A model generated the notes under the pieces. It worked only from the letters and a program-made list of their open reading frames with translations, had not been told where the DNA came from and made no database searches. A DNA stretch of 64,000 nt from Thalassobaculaceae bacterium (GTDB lineage Bacteria > Pseudomonadota > Alphaproteobacteria > Thalassobaculales > Thalassobaculaceae), in the NCBI GenBank assembly GCA_029212785.1, contig JARGOG010000003.1, positions 33,305 through 97,304 on the forward strand. Direction: 5' to 3'. Made by a program: the position numbers and the translations under genes. How positions within the stretch are numbered: position 1 is the first letter of the stretch; the number at the start of each line of letters is the position of its first letter. Below are positions 1 to 9,226 of this stretch, in pieces.

Positions 1-67
1 TCCAGGTGCGCCGGCCCGGGTTCGCCGCGGACGACCGGCTGTCATAGCGGCCGGTCCTACGACACCG

Positions 68-2587
68 CTAACTGTCCATTTCCCCGCCCTTGGGCGCGTG
101 GTGATCCGCGGGAGAGGCGGGAACCGGCCCCATCATCCGGTCCTGCACGTCGTCGCGGCGCAGGCGGGTGTCCATGTGCGGACGCGGGAAGGAAATCCCG
201 GCGGCCCGAAGCTGCTCCGCCACCGAGAAATGCAGGTCGTTGGTGACGATCAGGAAATTGTTGATGTCGGTCAGATAGACGCGCAATTGCATGCGCATCG
301 CCACTTCGTCGAAGGCGTGAAAATAGAGGTAGGGCTCCGGCCATTTGGCGACCAGCGGATGGTCTGCCGCCAGTGCCAGCAGGATATCTCCCACCTGTTT
401 CGGATCGGTGCCGTAGCTGATCGGGACAGCGACGTCGATGCGCCCGTATTTGTCTTTGTGGGTGTAGTTGATCAGCGCGGAAGAGATCAGCTCCGAGTTG
501 GGGATGATCACTTCCGAGCGTTGGAAGGTCTGGATCTCGGTGGCGCGCACGTTGATCCGCTTCACCGTGCCTTCGAACGCACCGATCCGGACCCAGTCGC
601 CGACCTTCACCGGGCGTTCCGCCAGCAGGATCAGGCCGGAGACGAAATTGTTCACGATCGCCTGCAGCCCGAAGCCGATACCGACCGACAGCGCGCCGGC
701 GATCAGCGCCAGGTTCGACAGGTCGAAGCCGACGACCGCGATGCCCGTCAGCAGTGCGAGGGTCACTCCGACATAGCCGATACCGGCGGTCACCGAGTGC
801 TGGATCCCGGTGTCGATGTGAGTGTGCGGGAAAATCCGCCGCACCAACCCGCGCTGGATCATCCGGGTGATCACCAGGGCGACGAAGAAGGCGACGATGC
901 CGGCCAGCAGGTTACCGGGCGAGATCCGCACACTGCCGACGTCGAAGCCCTCGATCGCGCGCAGCACGACCAGATACATATCGCCGACACTCATGCCGAC
1001 GATCAGGGCAATGCCGATCAGCGCGGCGGCGGCGGTGGAGAGATCCACCAGAACGTTGAACCAGAAGACGGTGCGTGAAATCGCCGTGTCGCTGGCGCCG
1101 GCAACGCGCTGGATCCATTGATGGGCTCGGGTTCTGGAATCGTCGACGATGCCGGCGACGTCGCGAACCAGGCCGCGGAGCATGATCAGCACCAGTGCGA
1201 GGAAGCTGGCGTCGATCAACCGGTACAGCAGCCAGATCGCCGCCTCGCTGTAGCCGACCACCGCGAAGACCACACTGGAGACGGCGACAAGGGTGAGCGC
1301 CCAGCGGACGACGGTACCGGGGTCGATGCCGGCTCTGGAATCGTCGAGATCATCGTCGCTCGTCGCGGCCTGAATCGGCGGCTCCCAGTATCCGCGGCGC
1401 AGCAGCGCGAGGAGGTTGGTGGCGATCACCACGCTGAACACCAATGCGAAACCGCTTCGCAGCTCCGGCGAGATCGATAGATTCTGCGCCACTTGGATCA
1501 GGAACAGGGCGACATGCAGGGTCGAGAGCAGGATCAGCGACCGGCGCCAAATCGCCGCCGCCGCCTCATCGGGAAAGTTCGAGAGGCGCCAGGGCGCATT
1601 GTGCGGTGCGAGTGCCGCTCGGATCAGGCCGGTCAGCACCAGGTAGCGGACCAAGGCCTCCTGGGCGGATGTCAGGACGATCGCGGCGAGGCCGGATGTC
1701 ACTGCCGTCTGTTCGAGCACGAAGATCGGCGCCGCGACCAGGGCGGCCGGCGCCAGGCCGCGCGAGAGCGCCACGACGATGGCGGCCAGTACCTTCCTTG
1801 AATAGGACGATGGTTGTCCGTGAGGACCGTAGCGTCGCTCGAGCCAGAACAGGGCGGCGAGCCAGACAGCCAGGGCCAGCGCCAGCACCGCGACCAGCGG
1901 CGGAAGGGCTGCCGAGCGGCGCTCGAAACCCTGACCGAGATCGATCAGCGGCGCCGAGATGATGCGCCCCAGCACCTCCAGCCCGTCGCGAACCGCGGCC
2001 AGCAGCACGGCGGGCCGTACAGGGGCCGGATACTGGGTGAACAGGCGCTCGCGCAGTTCCGTCACCCGGGCGACGCCGATCCGCGCCACCAGTTGATCGG
2101 CCAGTTCGATCAGCAGACCGATTTCCTTGTGTCGGCCTTCGACCTCCCTGACCCGGTCGGTCAGCGCACCGCGCCGACGCACCACCGCGTCCGGTTCCAG
2201 CCCGTCATCGGGCGGTGGGCCGAGGGAGTCGATCTGGGCATGCAGATCGGTGATCCGGACCTCCAGTGCCCGGCGGCGCTCCTCGATCGCGCTCTTGGTC
2301 TCCAGGATCTGTCCGCGGATCACCGAAAGGTGGTCCTGGCTCAGATCGGCGCGCCCGCCGATCAGACGGTAGACCTCGAGCGCCTGTTCCCATCGCGCGA
2401 TGTGCGCGTCCGTGTCATTCAGGACCCCTTCGGCCTCGGTGGACCCGGATTGGCCGAGGGCCTGGGAGAGGGTGCCCTTGAGGCTGTCGGCGGGCAGGGT
2501 CTCGCCCTGGGCCCGCGACGGTTCCGCCGATAGGCACCAAACCAACGGCGCGAGGACCAGGCCGGCGAGGAGGGCGAGGCGGAGCAT
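68..2587 (-). CDS. MscS-family mechanosensitive channel with DUF3772-like N-terminal region
   Basis: ORF with N-terminal signal-like segment (MLRLALLAGLVLAPLVWCLSAEPSRAQ), many TM helices and MscS core motif ALSVGIGFGLQAIVNNFVSGLILLAERPVKVGDWV; start trimmed to internal Met at 2587. Confidence 0.88.
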   Translation of the reverse strand: MLRLALLAGLVLAPLVWCLSAEPSRAQGETLPADSLKGTLSQALGQSGSTEAEGVLNDTDAHIARWEQALEVYRLIGGRADLSQDHLSVIRGQILETKSAIEERRRALEVRITDLHAQIDSLGPPPDDGLEPDAVVRRRGALTDRVREVEGRHKEIGLLIELADQLVARIGVARVTELRERLFTQYPAPVRPAVLLAAVRDGLEVLGRIISAPLIDLGQGFERRSAALPPLVAVLALALAVWLAALFWLERRYGPHGQPSSYSRKVLAAIVVALSRGLAPAALVAAPIFVLEQTAVTSGLAAIVLTSAQEALVRYLVLTGLIRAALAPHNAPWRLSNFPDEAAAAIWRRSLILLSTLHVALFLIQVAQNLSISPELRSGFALVFSVVIATNLLALLRRGYWEPPIQAATSDDDLDDSRAGIDPGTVVRWALTLVAVSSVVFAVVGYSEAAIWLLYRLIDASFLALVLIMLRGLVRDVAGIVDDSRTRAHQWIQRVAGASDTAISRTVFWFNVLVDLSTAAAALIGIALIVGMSVGDMYLVVLRAIEGFDVGSVRISPGNLLAGIVAFFVALVITRMIQRGLVRRIFPHTHIDTGIQHSVTAGIGYVGVTLALLTGIAVVGFDLSNLALIAGALSVGIGFGLQAIVNNFVSGLILLAERPVKVGDWVRIGAFEGTVKRINVRATEIQTFQRSEVIIPNSELISSALINYTHKDKYGRIDVAVPISYGTDPKQVGDILLALAADHPLVAKWPEPYLYFHAFDEVAMRMQLRVYLTDINNFLIVTNDLHFSVAEQLRAAGISFPRPHMDTRLRRDDVQDRMMGPVPASPADHHAPKGGEMDS

Positions 2588-2669
2588 GGAGGCGATGTGC
2601 CACGCCGGGCGCTTGCGCACAAGCGACGTCTGGACGAGCCTTCGTTGGAAGAACGCGGGGGGAGGATGC

Positions 2670-3701
2670 ATGACGGATCGGGTTGCCATTGTCGGCTGCG
2701 GCTATTTCGCCGCCTTTCATCATGAAGCCTGGGCCCGAATGCCGGGGGTCGAGGTCGTCGCGATCTGCGACCGGGATATCGCCAGGGCGCGGGCTGCCCG
2801 CGACCTCCACCACCCCGGTGCCGCGGTCTTCGACAGCGTGGAACGGCTGCTGGACGAGGCCGGGCCGAGCCTGGTGGATATCGTTACTCCGCCGCCGACC
2901 CACGCGCCACTCACCGCGCTCTGCGCCGCCCGCGGGGTCGACGTGATCTGCCAGAAGCCGCTGGCCCCGGACCTGGATGAGGCCAGACGCCTGGTCGACG
3001 ATGCGGAGGACGCCGGCATCCGATTGGCGGTGCATGAGAATTTTCGCTTCCAGCCCTGGTTTCGGGAGGCGAGGCGGCTGATCGACGGCGGGACCCTCGG
3101 CCGGCTTCATTCCGTCGCCTTCCGGATGCGGCCGGGGGACGGGCAGGGGCCGCGCGCCTATCTCGACCGCCAGCCATATTTCCAGCAGATGCCGCGCTTC
3201 CTCGTGCACGAGACAGCGGTTCACCTGATCGACACCTTCCGCATGCTGATGGGCGAGGTCACCTCGCTCTATGCCGACCTGCGGCGGATCAATCCGGTGA
3301 TCGCCGGCGAGGATGCGGGCTACATCCTAATGGGCTTCGAGGGCGGCAGCACCGGCATGGTCGACGGCAATCGCCTGAACGACCATGTGGCCGAGAACAC
3401 CCGGCTGACCATGGGCGAGATGTGGCTGGAGGGGGAGGGCGGCGTGCTCCGTCTCGACGGCTCCGGCCGGCTGTACTGGAAGCCCCATGGCGGGGCCGAT
3501 GCCGAACACGCCTATGCCTGGGAGAACCGGGGCTTCGGCGGCGACTGCGTCTTCGCCACCAACGCCCATATCATCGCAGCCTGGCGTGCCGGCGATACGG
3601 CGCAGAATGAAGGCCGCGCCTATCTCCGCAACATGGCACTGGTTGAAGCGGCTTACCGGTCGAGCGAGCAGGGGCGCCGACTGGACGTCGAGGCGTGTTA
3701 G
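2670..3701 (+). CDS. Gfo/Idh/MocA-family oxidoreductase
   Basis: N-terminal Rossmann motif VAIVGCGYFAAFHHEAW, CQKPLAP motif; GGAGG ribosome binding site just upstream. Confidence 0.85.
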   Translation: MTDRVAIVGCGYFAAFHHEAWARMPGVEVVAICDRDIARARAARDLHHPGAAVFDSVERLLDEAGPSLVDIVTPPPTHAPLTALCAARGVDVICQKPLAPDLDEARRLVDDAEDAGIRLAVHENFRFQPWFREARRLIDGGTLGRLHSVAFRMRPGDGQGPRAYLDRQPYFQQMPRFLVHETAVHLIDTFRMLMGEVTSLYADLRRINPVIAGEDAGYILMGFEGGSTGMVDGNRLNDHVAENTRLTMGEMWLEGEGGVLRLDGSGRLYWKPHGGADAEHAYAWENRGFGGDCVFATNAHIIAAWRAGDTAQNEGRAYLRNMALVEAAYRSSEQGRRLDVEAC

Positions 3702-3813
3702 GAAACCATCGTTGTTCTTGTATTGTTCCGGCGTCGTGTCTGTGATCGGTAATGCGCCCGAGACCTGCCGGTCACATGTCCGCTCGTCGTCGGTCCGATG
3801 ACGCGGCTTTCCG

Positions 3814-5616
3814 CTAGAGCAGACGCCAGATTTCCGTCGGATGGGACAGGCCGCGCAGGGTCCAAGCCCCAACGCTCTGGGCCCCGGCCGGAGTCTCTCC
3901 GGCACTGGAGAGCGTGGCGGCGCTGGCCAGGGCGATGACCTCGGCAGTGGGGTCGACGTCCTTGCCGAGCTGCTCGATCCGGTTGGCCACGTTCACCGGA
4001 TCGCCGACCAGGGTGTAGTTCACCCGGCCGGGCGCCCCGATATTGCCGACCACCACCGTGCCGGAATGCAGGCCGATGCGGATCCGCACAGGCGGTTCGC
4101 CGCCGGCGATCCGCACCTCGTTCTCGGCGTGGACCGCTTTGCCGATCGCCTGAATCGCCCGGATTGCCCGTTCGGCGTGGTCCTCCTGGCGGCTCGGCGC
4201 GCCCCAGAACGCCATCACGCTGTCGCCGATATACTTGTCGATGGTCCCGTCCTCGGCCTCGACGCAGCGCGCGATGAGCGAGAAATGGGCGTTGAGCATC
4301 GCCGAGATCTCAGTCGCGTCCTTGTCCTCGGACAGAGTGGTGAAGCCCGGGATGTCGGTGAACATGATCGTGACTTCACGGCTGCGGGTCGGATAGCCGT
4401 CGGTCTGCGGCGAATCCATAAGTCGTTTGACCAACCGGCGTGGCACATAAAGTTCGAACCAACGCAACGCCCCGATCATGCTGTGGAAAGCGGCGGCGGC
4501 GTCGCGCAGTTCGGCGACCGTGGTCTCCGGCGCGTCCGGGATGGAGTCGAGATCCAGCCGGCGGATGCTGTCCGAGGCCAAGGCGAGCGCGGTCACGGGC
4601 TGGCGGACCGACTGGGCGACCCGCCACAGCAGGAACAGGGTCAGGGCCAGGACCATGCCGCCGGCGATCAGGATGCCGTAGAGCCGGGAAAACAGGACGT
4701 CGGAACTCTCGGTATCCGCGGCGACACCGACGGTCCATTTCAGCGGCAGAACCAATTTCAGCGGCGCCGTGATGACGACATACTCGTGCTCATCGACCGT
4801 CACCATCGCCGATTTCAGCCCTTCCAGACCGCGCAGCAGGTTGGTGTCCTGGTGATCGCCGCGGAGGTAGGCGGAGAGCACCTCGTCACCAAGCTCTTCC
4901 GCCGTTGGGGTCGCGTCCCGATGGGCGTCGAGCGACGTCACATGCGGATTGTGATGGGCGACGACATGGTTGGTCGAATCGAGCAGGAACGCCCGCATCG
5001 CCGGCGTTGAAAGCTGGGTCAGGAACCGGGAGAGGTCGTCGGTCGTGATGCCGCTGGCAACGAAACCGACGGCCTCGCCGTTCCGGCGGATCGGATAGCG
5101 GGCGACGACGATCGCATGACCGATATCATCGGCCCAGACCGGGTCGTTCCAGCTGACTCCGTCAACCGCCGTGAGGGCATCGAAGGCTTTCTGATCGATC
5201 TCCAGATCCGCCCATGTGCCACGCGCGACGATGTCGTTGCGGCCGACGCGGATCGTGCGACCGTCCTTCAGCACAATGGCGGTGCCGCGGATCTGCGGAA
5301 TGGCCGCCATGGTCAGGCGGATCCGATCGATATCGGCCGAGCGGAAGTCGAACTGCTCGGCCACGATCATGCCGGCGACGGTTCGGGCGTGCTCCTCGGC
5401 GGTCCGCAGGTGCGTCTGGGTGCGGGTGATGACCACGTCCATGGTCTCGGCGACCCGCTCGCGGATCAGCTCCACCGTATTGCGTCCGGCGGCGATGAAG
5501 CCGGTTGCGAGCACGATAACTAGCGACAGCGTCACCAGCGCGCCGACACCGCCGAGCAAAAGCCAGGCTATCGGAACGCTCCGCGGACGGAGCAGGGGTT
5601 TCTTGCGTGAAAACAT
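3814..5616 (-). CDS. membrane sensor adenylate/guanylate cyclase (extracytoplasmic sensor, HAMP-like linker, class III cyclase)
   Basis: two TM segments flanking a periplasmic domain, then cyclase motifs TIMFTDIPGFTTLSE, YIGDSVMAFWGAP, GLHSGTVVVGNIGAPGRVNYTLVGDPVNVANRIE. Confidence 0.9.
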   Translation of the reverse strand: MFSRKKPLLRPRSVPIAWLLLGGVGALVTLSLVIVLATGFIAAGRNTVELIRERVAETMDVVITRTQTHLRTAEEHARTVAGMIVAEQFDFRSADIDRIRLTMAAIPQIRGTAIVLKDGRTIRVGRNDIVARGTWADLEIDQKAFDALTAVDGVSWNDPVWADDIGHAIVVARYPIRRNGEAVGFVASGITTDDLSRFLTQLSTPAMRAFLLDSTNHVVAHHNPHVTSLDAHRDATPTAEELGDEVLSAYLRGDHQDTNLLRGLEGLKSAMVTVDEHEYVVITAPLKLVLPLKWTVGVAADTESSDVLFSRLYGILIAGGMVLALTLFLLWRVAQSVRQPVTALALASDSIRRLDLDSIPDAPETTVAELRDAAAAFHSMIGALRWFELYVPRRLVKRLMDSPQTDGYPTRSREVTIMFTDIPGFTTLSEDKDATEISAMLNAHFSLIARCVEAEDGTIDKYIGDSVMAFWGAPSRQEDHAERAIRAIQAIGKAVHAENEVRIAGGEPPVRIRIGLHSGTVVVGNIGAPGRVNYTLVGDPVNVANRIEQLGKDVDPTAEVIALASAATLSSAGETPAGAQSVGAWTLRGLSHPTEIWRLL

Positions 5617-5728
5617 CTGGCTACTGCATACGGTGCCGCTGCCTCCAGGTCCAGAGCGGAGCATAAGCTTGATGAACAAGGGCGCCGGGTTTATCTACCG
5701 CGCGTCTCTACAGTGAGCGGAAATATTT

Positions 5729-7318
5729 ATGCCCAGCCTGGCCGAGGAAGTGGACCGGCGCCGCACGTTTGCGATCATCTCGCACCCGGACGCCGGCAAG
5801 ACGACGTTGACCGAAAAGTTGCTGCTGTTCGGCGGAGCGATCCAGATGGCGGGTGCCGTCAAGGCGCGCGGCGAGCGCAGACGGGCGCGCTCGGACTGGA
5901 TGAAGGTCGAGCAGGAGCGCGGCATTTCGGTCGCGTCGTCGGTGATGACCTACGAGTATCAGGGTCGCACCTTCAACCTGCTGGACACGCCGGGCCACGA
6001 GGATTTCTCCGAGGACACTTACCGGACGCTGACCGCCGTCGACAGCGCGGTCATGGTCATCGACGCCGCCAAGGGCATCGAGGAACAAACCCGCAAGCTG
6101 TTCGAGGTCTGCCGTCTGCGCGACGTGCCGATCGTCACCTTCATCAACAAGCTCGACCGCGAGGGCCGGGACCCGTTCGAATTGCTGGACGAGGTCGAAC
6201 AGACCCTGGCACTGGACGTCACCCCGGCGAGTTGGCCGATCGGCATGGGGCAGCGCTTCAAGGGTTGCTACGATTTGGTGCGTGACCGTCTGGTCCTGGT
6301 CGAGCGCGGCAACAACGACCGGCCGGCCGAGGGCATCCAGTGCAACGGGCTCGACGACCCGAAGCTCGATGAGCTTCTGCCCGCGGATCTGGTGACCGAG
6401 CTGCGTGAGCAGGTCGAGATGGCGCGCGGCCTATGCCCCGAATTCGACGTCGAGGCGTTCCGCGACGGCACCATGACGCCGGTCTATTTCGGCAGCGCGC
6501 TCAATAATTTCGGCGTGCGGGAGCTGTTGCAGGGCGTGGCCGAATACGCGCCGTCGCCGCGCCCGCAGCCGGCGGTCGAGCGCGCCATCGCGCCGTCCGA
6601 AGACAAGGTCTCGGCCTTCGTCTTCAAGATCCAGGCGAACATGGATCCCAAGCACCGCGATCGCATCGCCTTCGTCCGTCTCAGCTCCGGCCATTTCAAA
6701 CGCGGCATGAAGCTGAAGCATGTGCGCAGCGGCAAGATGATGACCATGCACAACCCGGTGCTGTTCCTGGCTCGCGACCGGGAGGTTGCCGAAGAGGCCT
6801 ACCCGGGCGATATCATCGGTATCCCGAACCACGGCAACCTGCGCATCGGCGACACCCTGACCGAAGGGGAGGAGCTGCACGTCAAGGGCATCCCCAGCTT
6901 CGCCCCTGAGTTGTTGCAGCGCGTTAGACCGTTAGATCCTATGAAAATGAAGCACTTATCTCGCGCGGTTGAGCAGTTGGCTGAGGAAGGTGCCGCCAAG
7001 GCGTTCAAGACCCGCCTTGGCAGCCAGTGGATCGTCGGTGTTGTCGGCGCCTTGCAGTTCGAGGTCCTGGCCGACCGGATCCGCACAGAGTACGACGTGC
7101 CGGTAACCTTCGAATCGGCGGGCTTGCATACCGCGCGCTGGCTTGCGGCCGACGACCCGGCGGAGCTGAAGAAGTTCATGGATGCCCACCAGGGCGACCT
7201 GGCCGAGGACCACGACGGCGATCCGGTTTTCCTCGCTCGCAACGGCTGGCACCTCAAGCACACGACGGATACCTGGCCGAATCTGCGGCTGCTGGCCACC
7301 AAGGAACAGACGAACTGA
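5729..7318 (+). CDS. prfC: peptide chain release factor 3
   Basis: GTPase motifs IISHPDAGKTTLTEKLL, DTPGHEDFSEDTYRTL, INKLDREGRDP; full-length RF3. Confidence 0.95.
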   Translation: MPSLAEEVDRRRTFAIISHPDAGKTTLTEKLLLFGGAIQMAGAVKARGERRRARSDWMKVEQERGISVASSVMTYEYQGRTFNLLDTPGHEDFSEDTYRTLTAVDSAVMVIDAAKGIEEQTRKLFEVCRLRDVPIVTFINKLDREGRDPFELLDEVEQTLALDVTPASWPIGMGQRFKGCYDLVRDRLVLVERGNNDRPAEGIQCNGLDDPKLDELLPADLVTELREQVEMARGLCPEFDVEAFRDGTMTPVYFGSALNNFGVRELLQGVAEYAPSPRPQPAVERAIAPSEDKVSAFVFKIQANMDPKHRDRIAFVRLSSGHFKRGMKLKHVRSGKMMTMHNPVLFLARDREVAEEAYPGDIIGIPNHGNLRIGDTLTEGEELHVKGIPSFAPELLQRVRPLDPMKMKHLSRAVEQLAEEGAAKAFKTRLGSQWIVGVVGALQFEVLADRIRTEYDVPVTFESAGLHTARWLAADDPAELKKFMDAHQGDLAEDHDGDPVFLARNGWHLKHTTDTWPNLRLLATKEQTN

Positions 7319-7399
7319 CCGCCGCCACTGTCAAAAAACCGCAATATGCCGCGGGTTTAGACAGTTGCGGGGACTGACTCTACGGGGCATTCTTCGGCC

Positions 7400-8830
7400 A
7401 TGAGCGACGCGACTGTTGAAAGCTTTCTCGACCGGACCCTGCGCAACCTCCGCGGTGCGTGGGAGGAGGTTTCGGTCTCGACTCGCCACTATTGGACCGG
7501 TGCGCCGCGTCCGGACCTGCCGACCGACGATCTCGAGAAGATCCGGGGACAGATGGCGGACTGTTTGTCCGACAAGGGCGGCGAGGTCACGGCCCGGGTG
7601 CGGGCGGCCGATCTCGGACGCTCCTATCTCTCGCTGAATCAGACCGGGCGCCACCGGTTCCTCGGGCTGCTGGCGACCGAGTTCGGTGCCGATCACGCCG
7701 CCGTCGACATGGCGATCGGCAGGCTGCGGGAAGCCAAGGACGAGGAAAGCCGCCGCCGGGCCGAGCGGGCGTTGCGGGCGGCGCTGGTGCCGCGCTGGCG
7801 CACGCTGCTGCGCCGTTTCACCGCCTTGCCGGAAGGCGTCAAGTTCCTGGTCGACCTGCGGGCCGAACTGATCCCCTTCGCCCGCGAGACGCCGGAACTG
7901 GCGGATCTTGATGGGGACCTCAAGGATCTGCTCGGCGCGTGGTTCGACATCGGCCTGTTGGAGCTGAAGCGAATCACCTGGGATGCGCCTGCCTCGCTGC
8001 TGGAGAAGCTGATCGCCTACGAGGCGGTGCACGCCATCCGCTCCTGGGAGGATCTGAAGAACCGGCTCGACAGCGACCGGCGCTGCTTCGCCTTCATTCA
8101 CCCGAACATGCCGGACGAGCCGCTGATCTTCGTCGAGGTCGCGCTGGTCAACGGGATGTCCGACAACGTGCAGATGCTGCTCGACGAGGAGGCGCCGTCG
8201 AGCGATCCGAAGAACGCCGATGCCGCGATCTTCTACTCGATCTCCAACGCCCAGCGCGGTCTCGCCGGTATCAGCTTCGGCAATTTCCTGATCAAGCGCG
8301 TGGTCGATGTCCTGAAGCACGAGCTGCCGAACCTGAAGACCTTTGCCACCCTGTCACCGATCCCAGGATATCGCCGTTGGCTGAATGACCGGATCGAGAC
8401 GGGTGAGGTGCCCGCACTGACCTCGTCCGAGCGCAAGGCGCTGGTCCAGGCCATGGAGCTGGGCAATGATGCCACCGACGTCGACCTGATCCGCGGCGGT
8501 CTTGGCGTCGACGGATGGTGGGACGACGATGTGCTGTCGGAGGCGCTGAAGGGCCCGCTGATGCGCGGCGCGGCACACTACTTGTCAAACGAGAAGCGCC
8601 GAAGCGGCGGCGCTGGCGATCCGGTCGCCCATTTCCATCTGTCGAACGGCGCCCGGATGGAGCGGCTGAACTGGCTCGGCGACCGATCGGCGAATGGCTT
8701 CCGCCAGTCCTGCGGCATGATGATCAACTATCTCTATCGACTGGCCGAGATCGACGACAACCACGAGGCCTATACCGATGACGGCCGCATCGCCCAGTCG
8801 TCGCAGATCCGAGGCCTCGCGAAGAGCTGA
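7400..8830 (+). CDS. malonyl-CoA decarboxylase
   Basis: MCD signature regions (CFAFIHPNMPDEPLIFVEVAL, AIFYSISNAQRGLAGISFGNFLIKRVV, FATLSPIPGYRRWL, FHLSNGARMERLNWLGD). Confidence 0.93.
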   Translation: MSDATVESFLDRTLRNLRGAWEEVSVSTRHYWTGAPRPDLPTDDLEKIRGQMADCLSDKGGEVTARVRAADLGRSYLSLNQTGRHRFLGLLATEFGADHAAVDMAIGRLREAKDEESRRRAERALRAALVPRWRTLLRRFTALPEGVKFLVDLRAELIPFARETPELADLDGDLKDLLGAWFDIGLLELKRITWDAPASLLEKLIAYEAVHAIRSWEDLKNRLDSDRRCFAFIHPNMPDEPLIFVEVALVNGMSDNVQMLLDEEAPSSDPKNADAAIFYSISNAQRGLAGISFGNFLIKRVVDVLKHELPNLKTFATLSPIPGYRRWLNDRIETGEVPALTSSERKALVQAMELGNDATDVDLIRGGLGVDGWWDDDVLSEALKGPLMRGAAHYLSNEKRRSGGAGDPVAHFHLSNGARMERLNWLGDRSANGFRQSCGMMINYLYRLAEIDDNHEAYTDDGRIAQSSQIRGLAKS

Positions 8831-9060
8831 CGGTCCCGCCGCGCCGATCATCGACGGGGCCCGCGGCACGCCGTTCTATTCAGTGACGCGTGACGGTGTC
8901 CGGGGCCAGGTCGCACGGGCGGGTCGGGTGATGCCCCGACCATCGAACCGAACCTGCACCGCGATTGATGGTAACGACGACCGGGCCCCGGGCATGGTTG
9001 ACGCCGCCCGCGCCGTCATATAGCAGTGCGCGTCCCCATTGTGGGCGCGTTTGCCCCGGC

Positions 9061-9145
9061 GCGGGTGTGGTGGAATTGGTAGACACGCTGGATTTAGGTT
9101 CCAGTGGCGCAAGCCATGGGGGTTCAAGTCCCTCCACCCGCACCA
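9061..9145 (+). tRNA. tRNA-Leu (anticodon TAG), CCA encoded
   Basis: acceptor GCGGGTG/CACCCGC, long variable arm, anticodon loop TTTAGGT, T-loop GGTTCAAGTCC, 3' ACCA. Confidence 0.95.
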
Positions 9146-9226
9146 CGCGGCCAGGATGCGCTGTCCCAAGGGGAAGAGATAACCGGCCCACGCCAAAACT
9201 GGCCCTGTTCGAGCGGGAATTTCCTT

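Noticed and set aside
8880-9191. ORF containing RVEGLEPPWLAPLEPKSSVSTNSTTPAPG
   Set aside because: Antisense translation of tRNA-Leu
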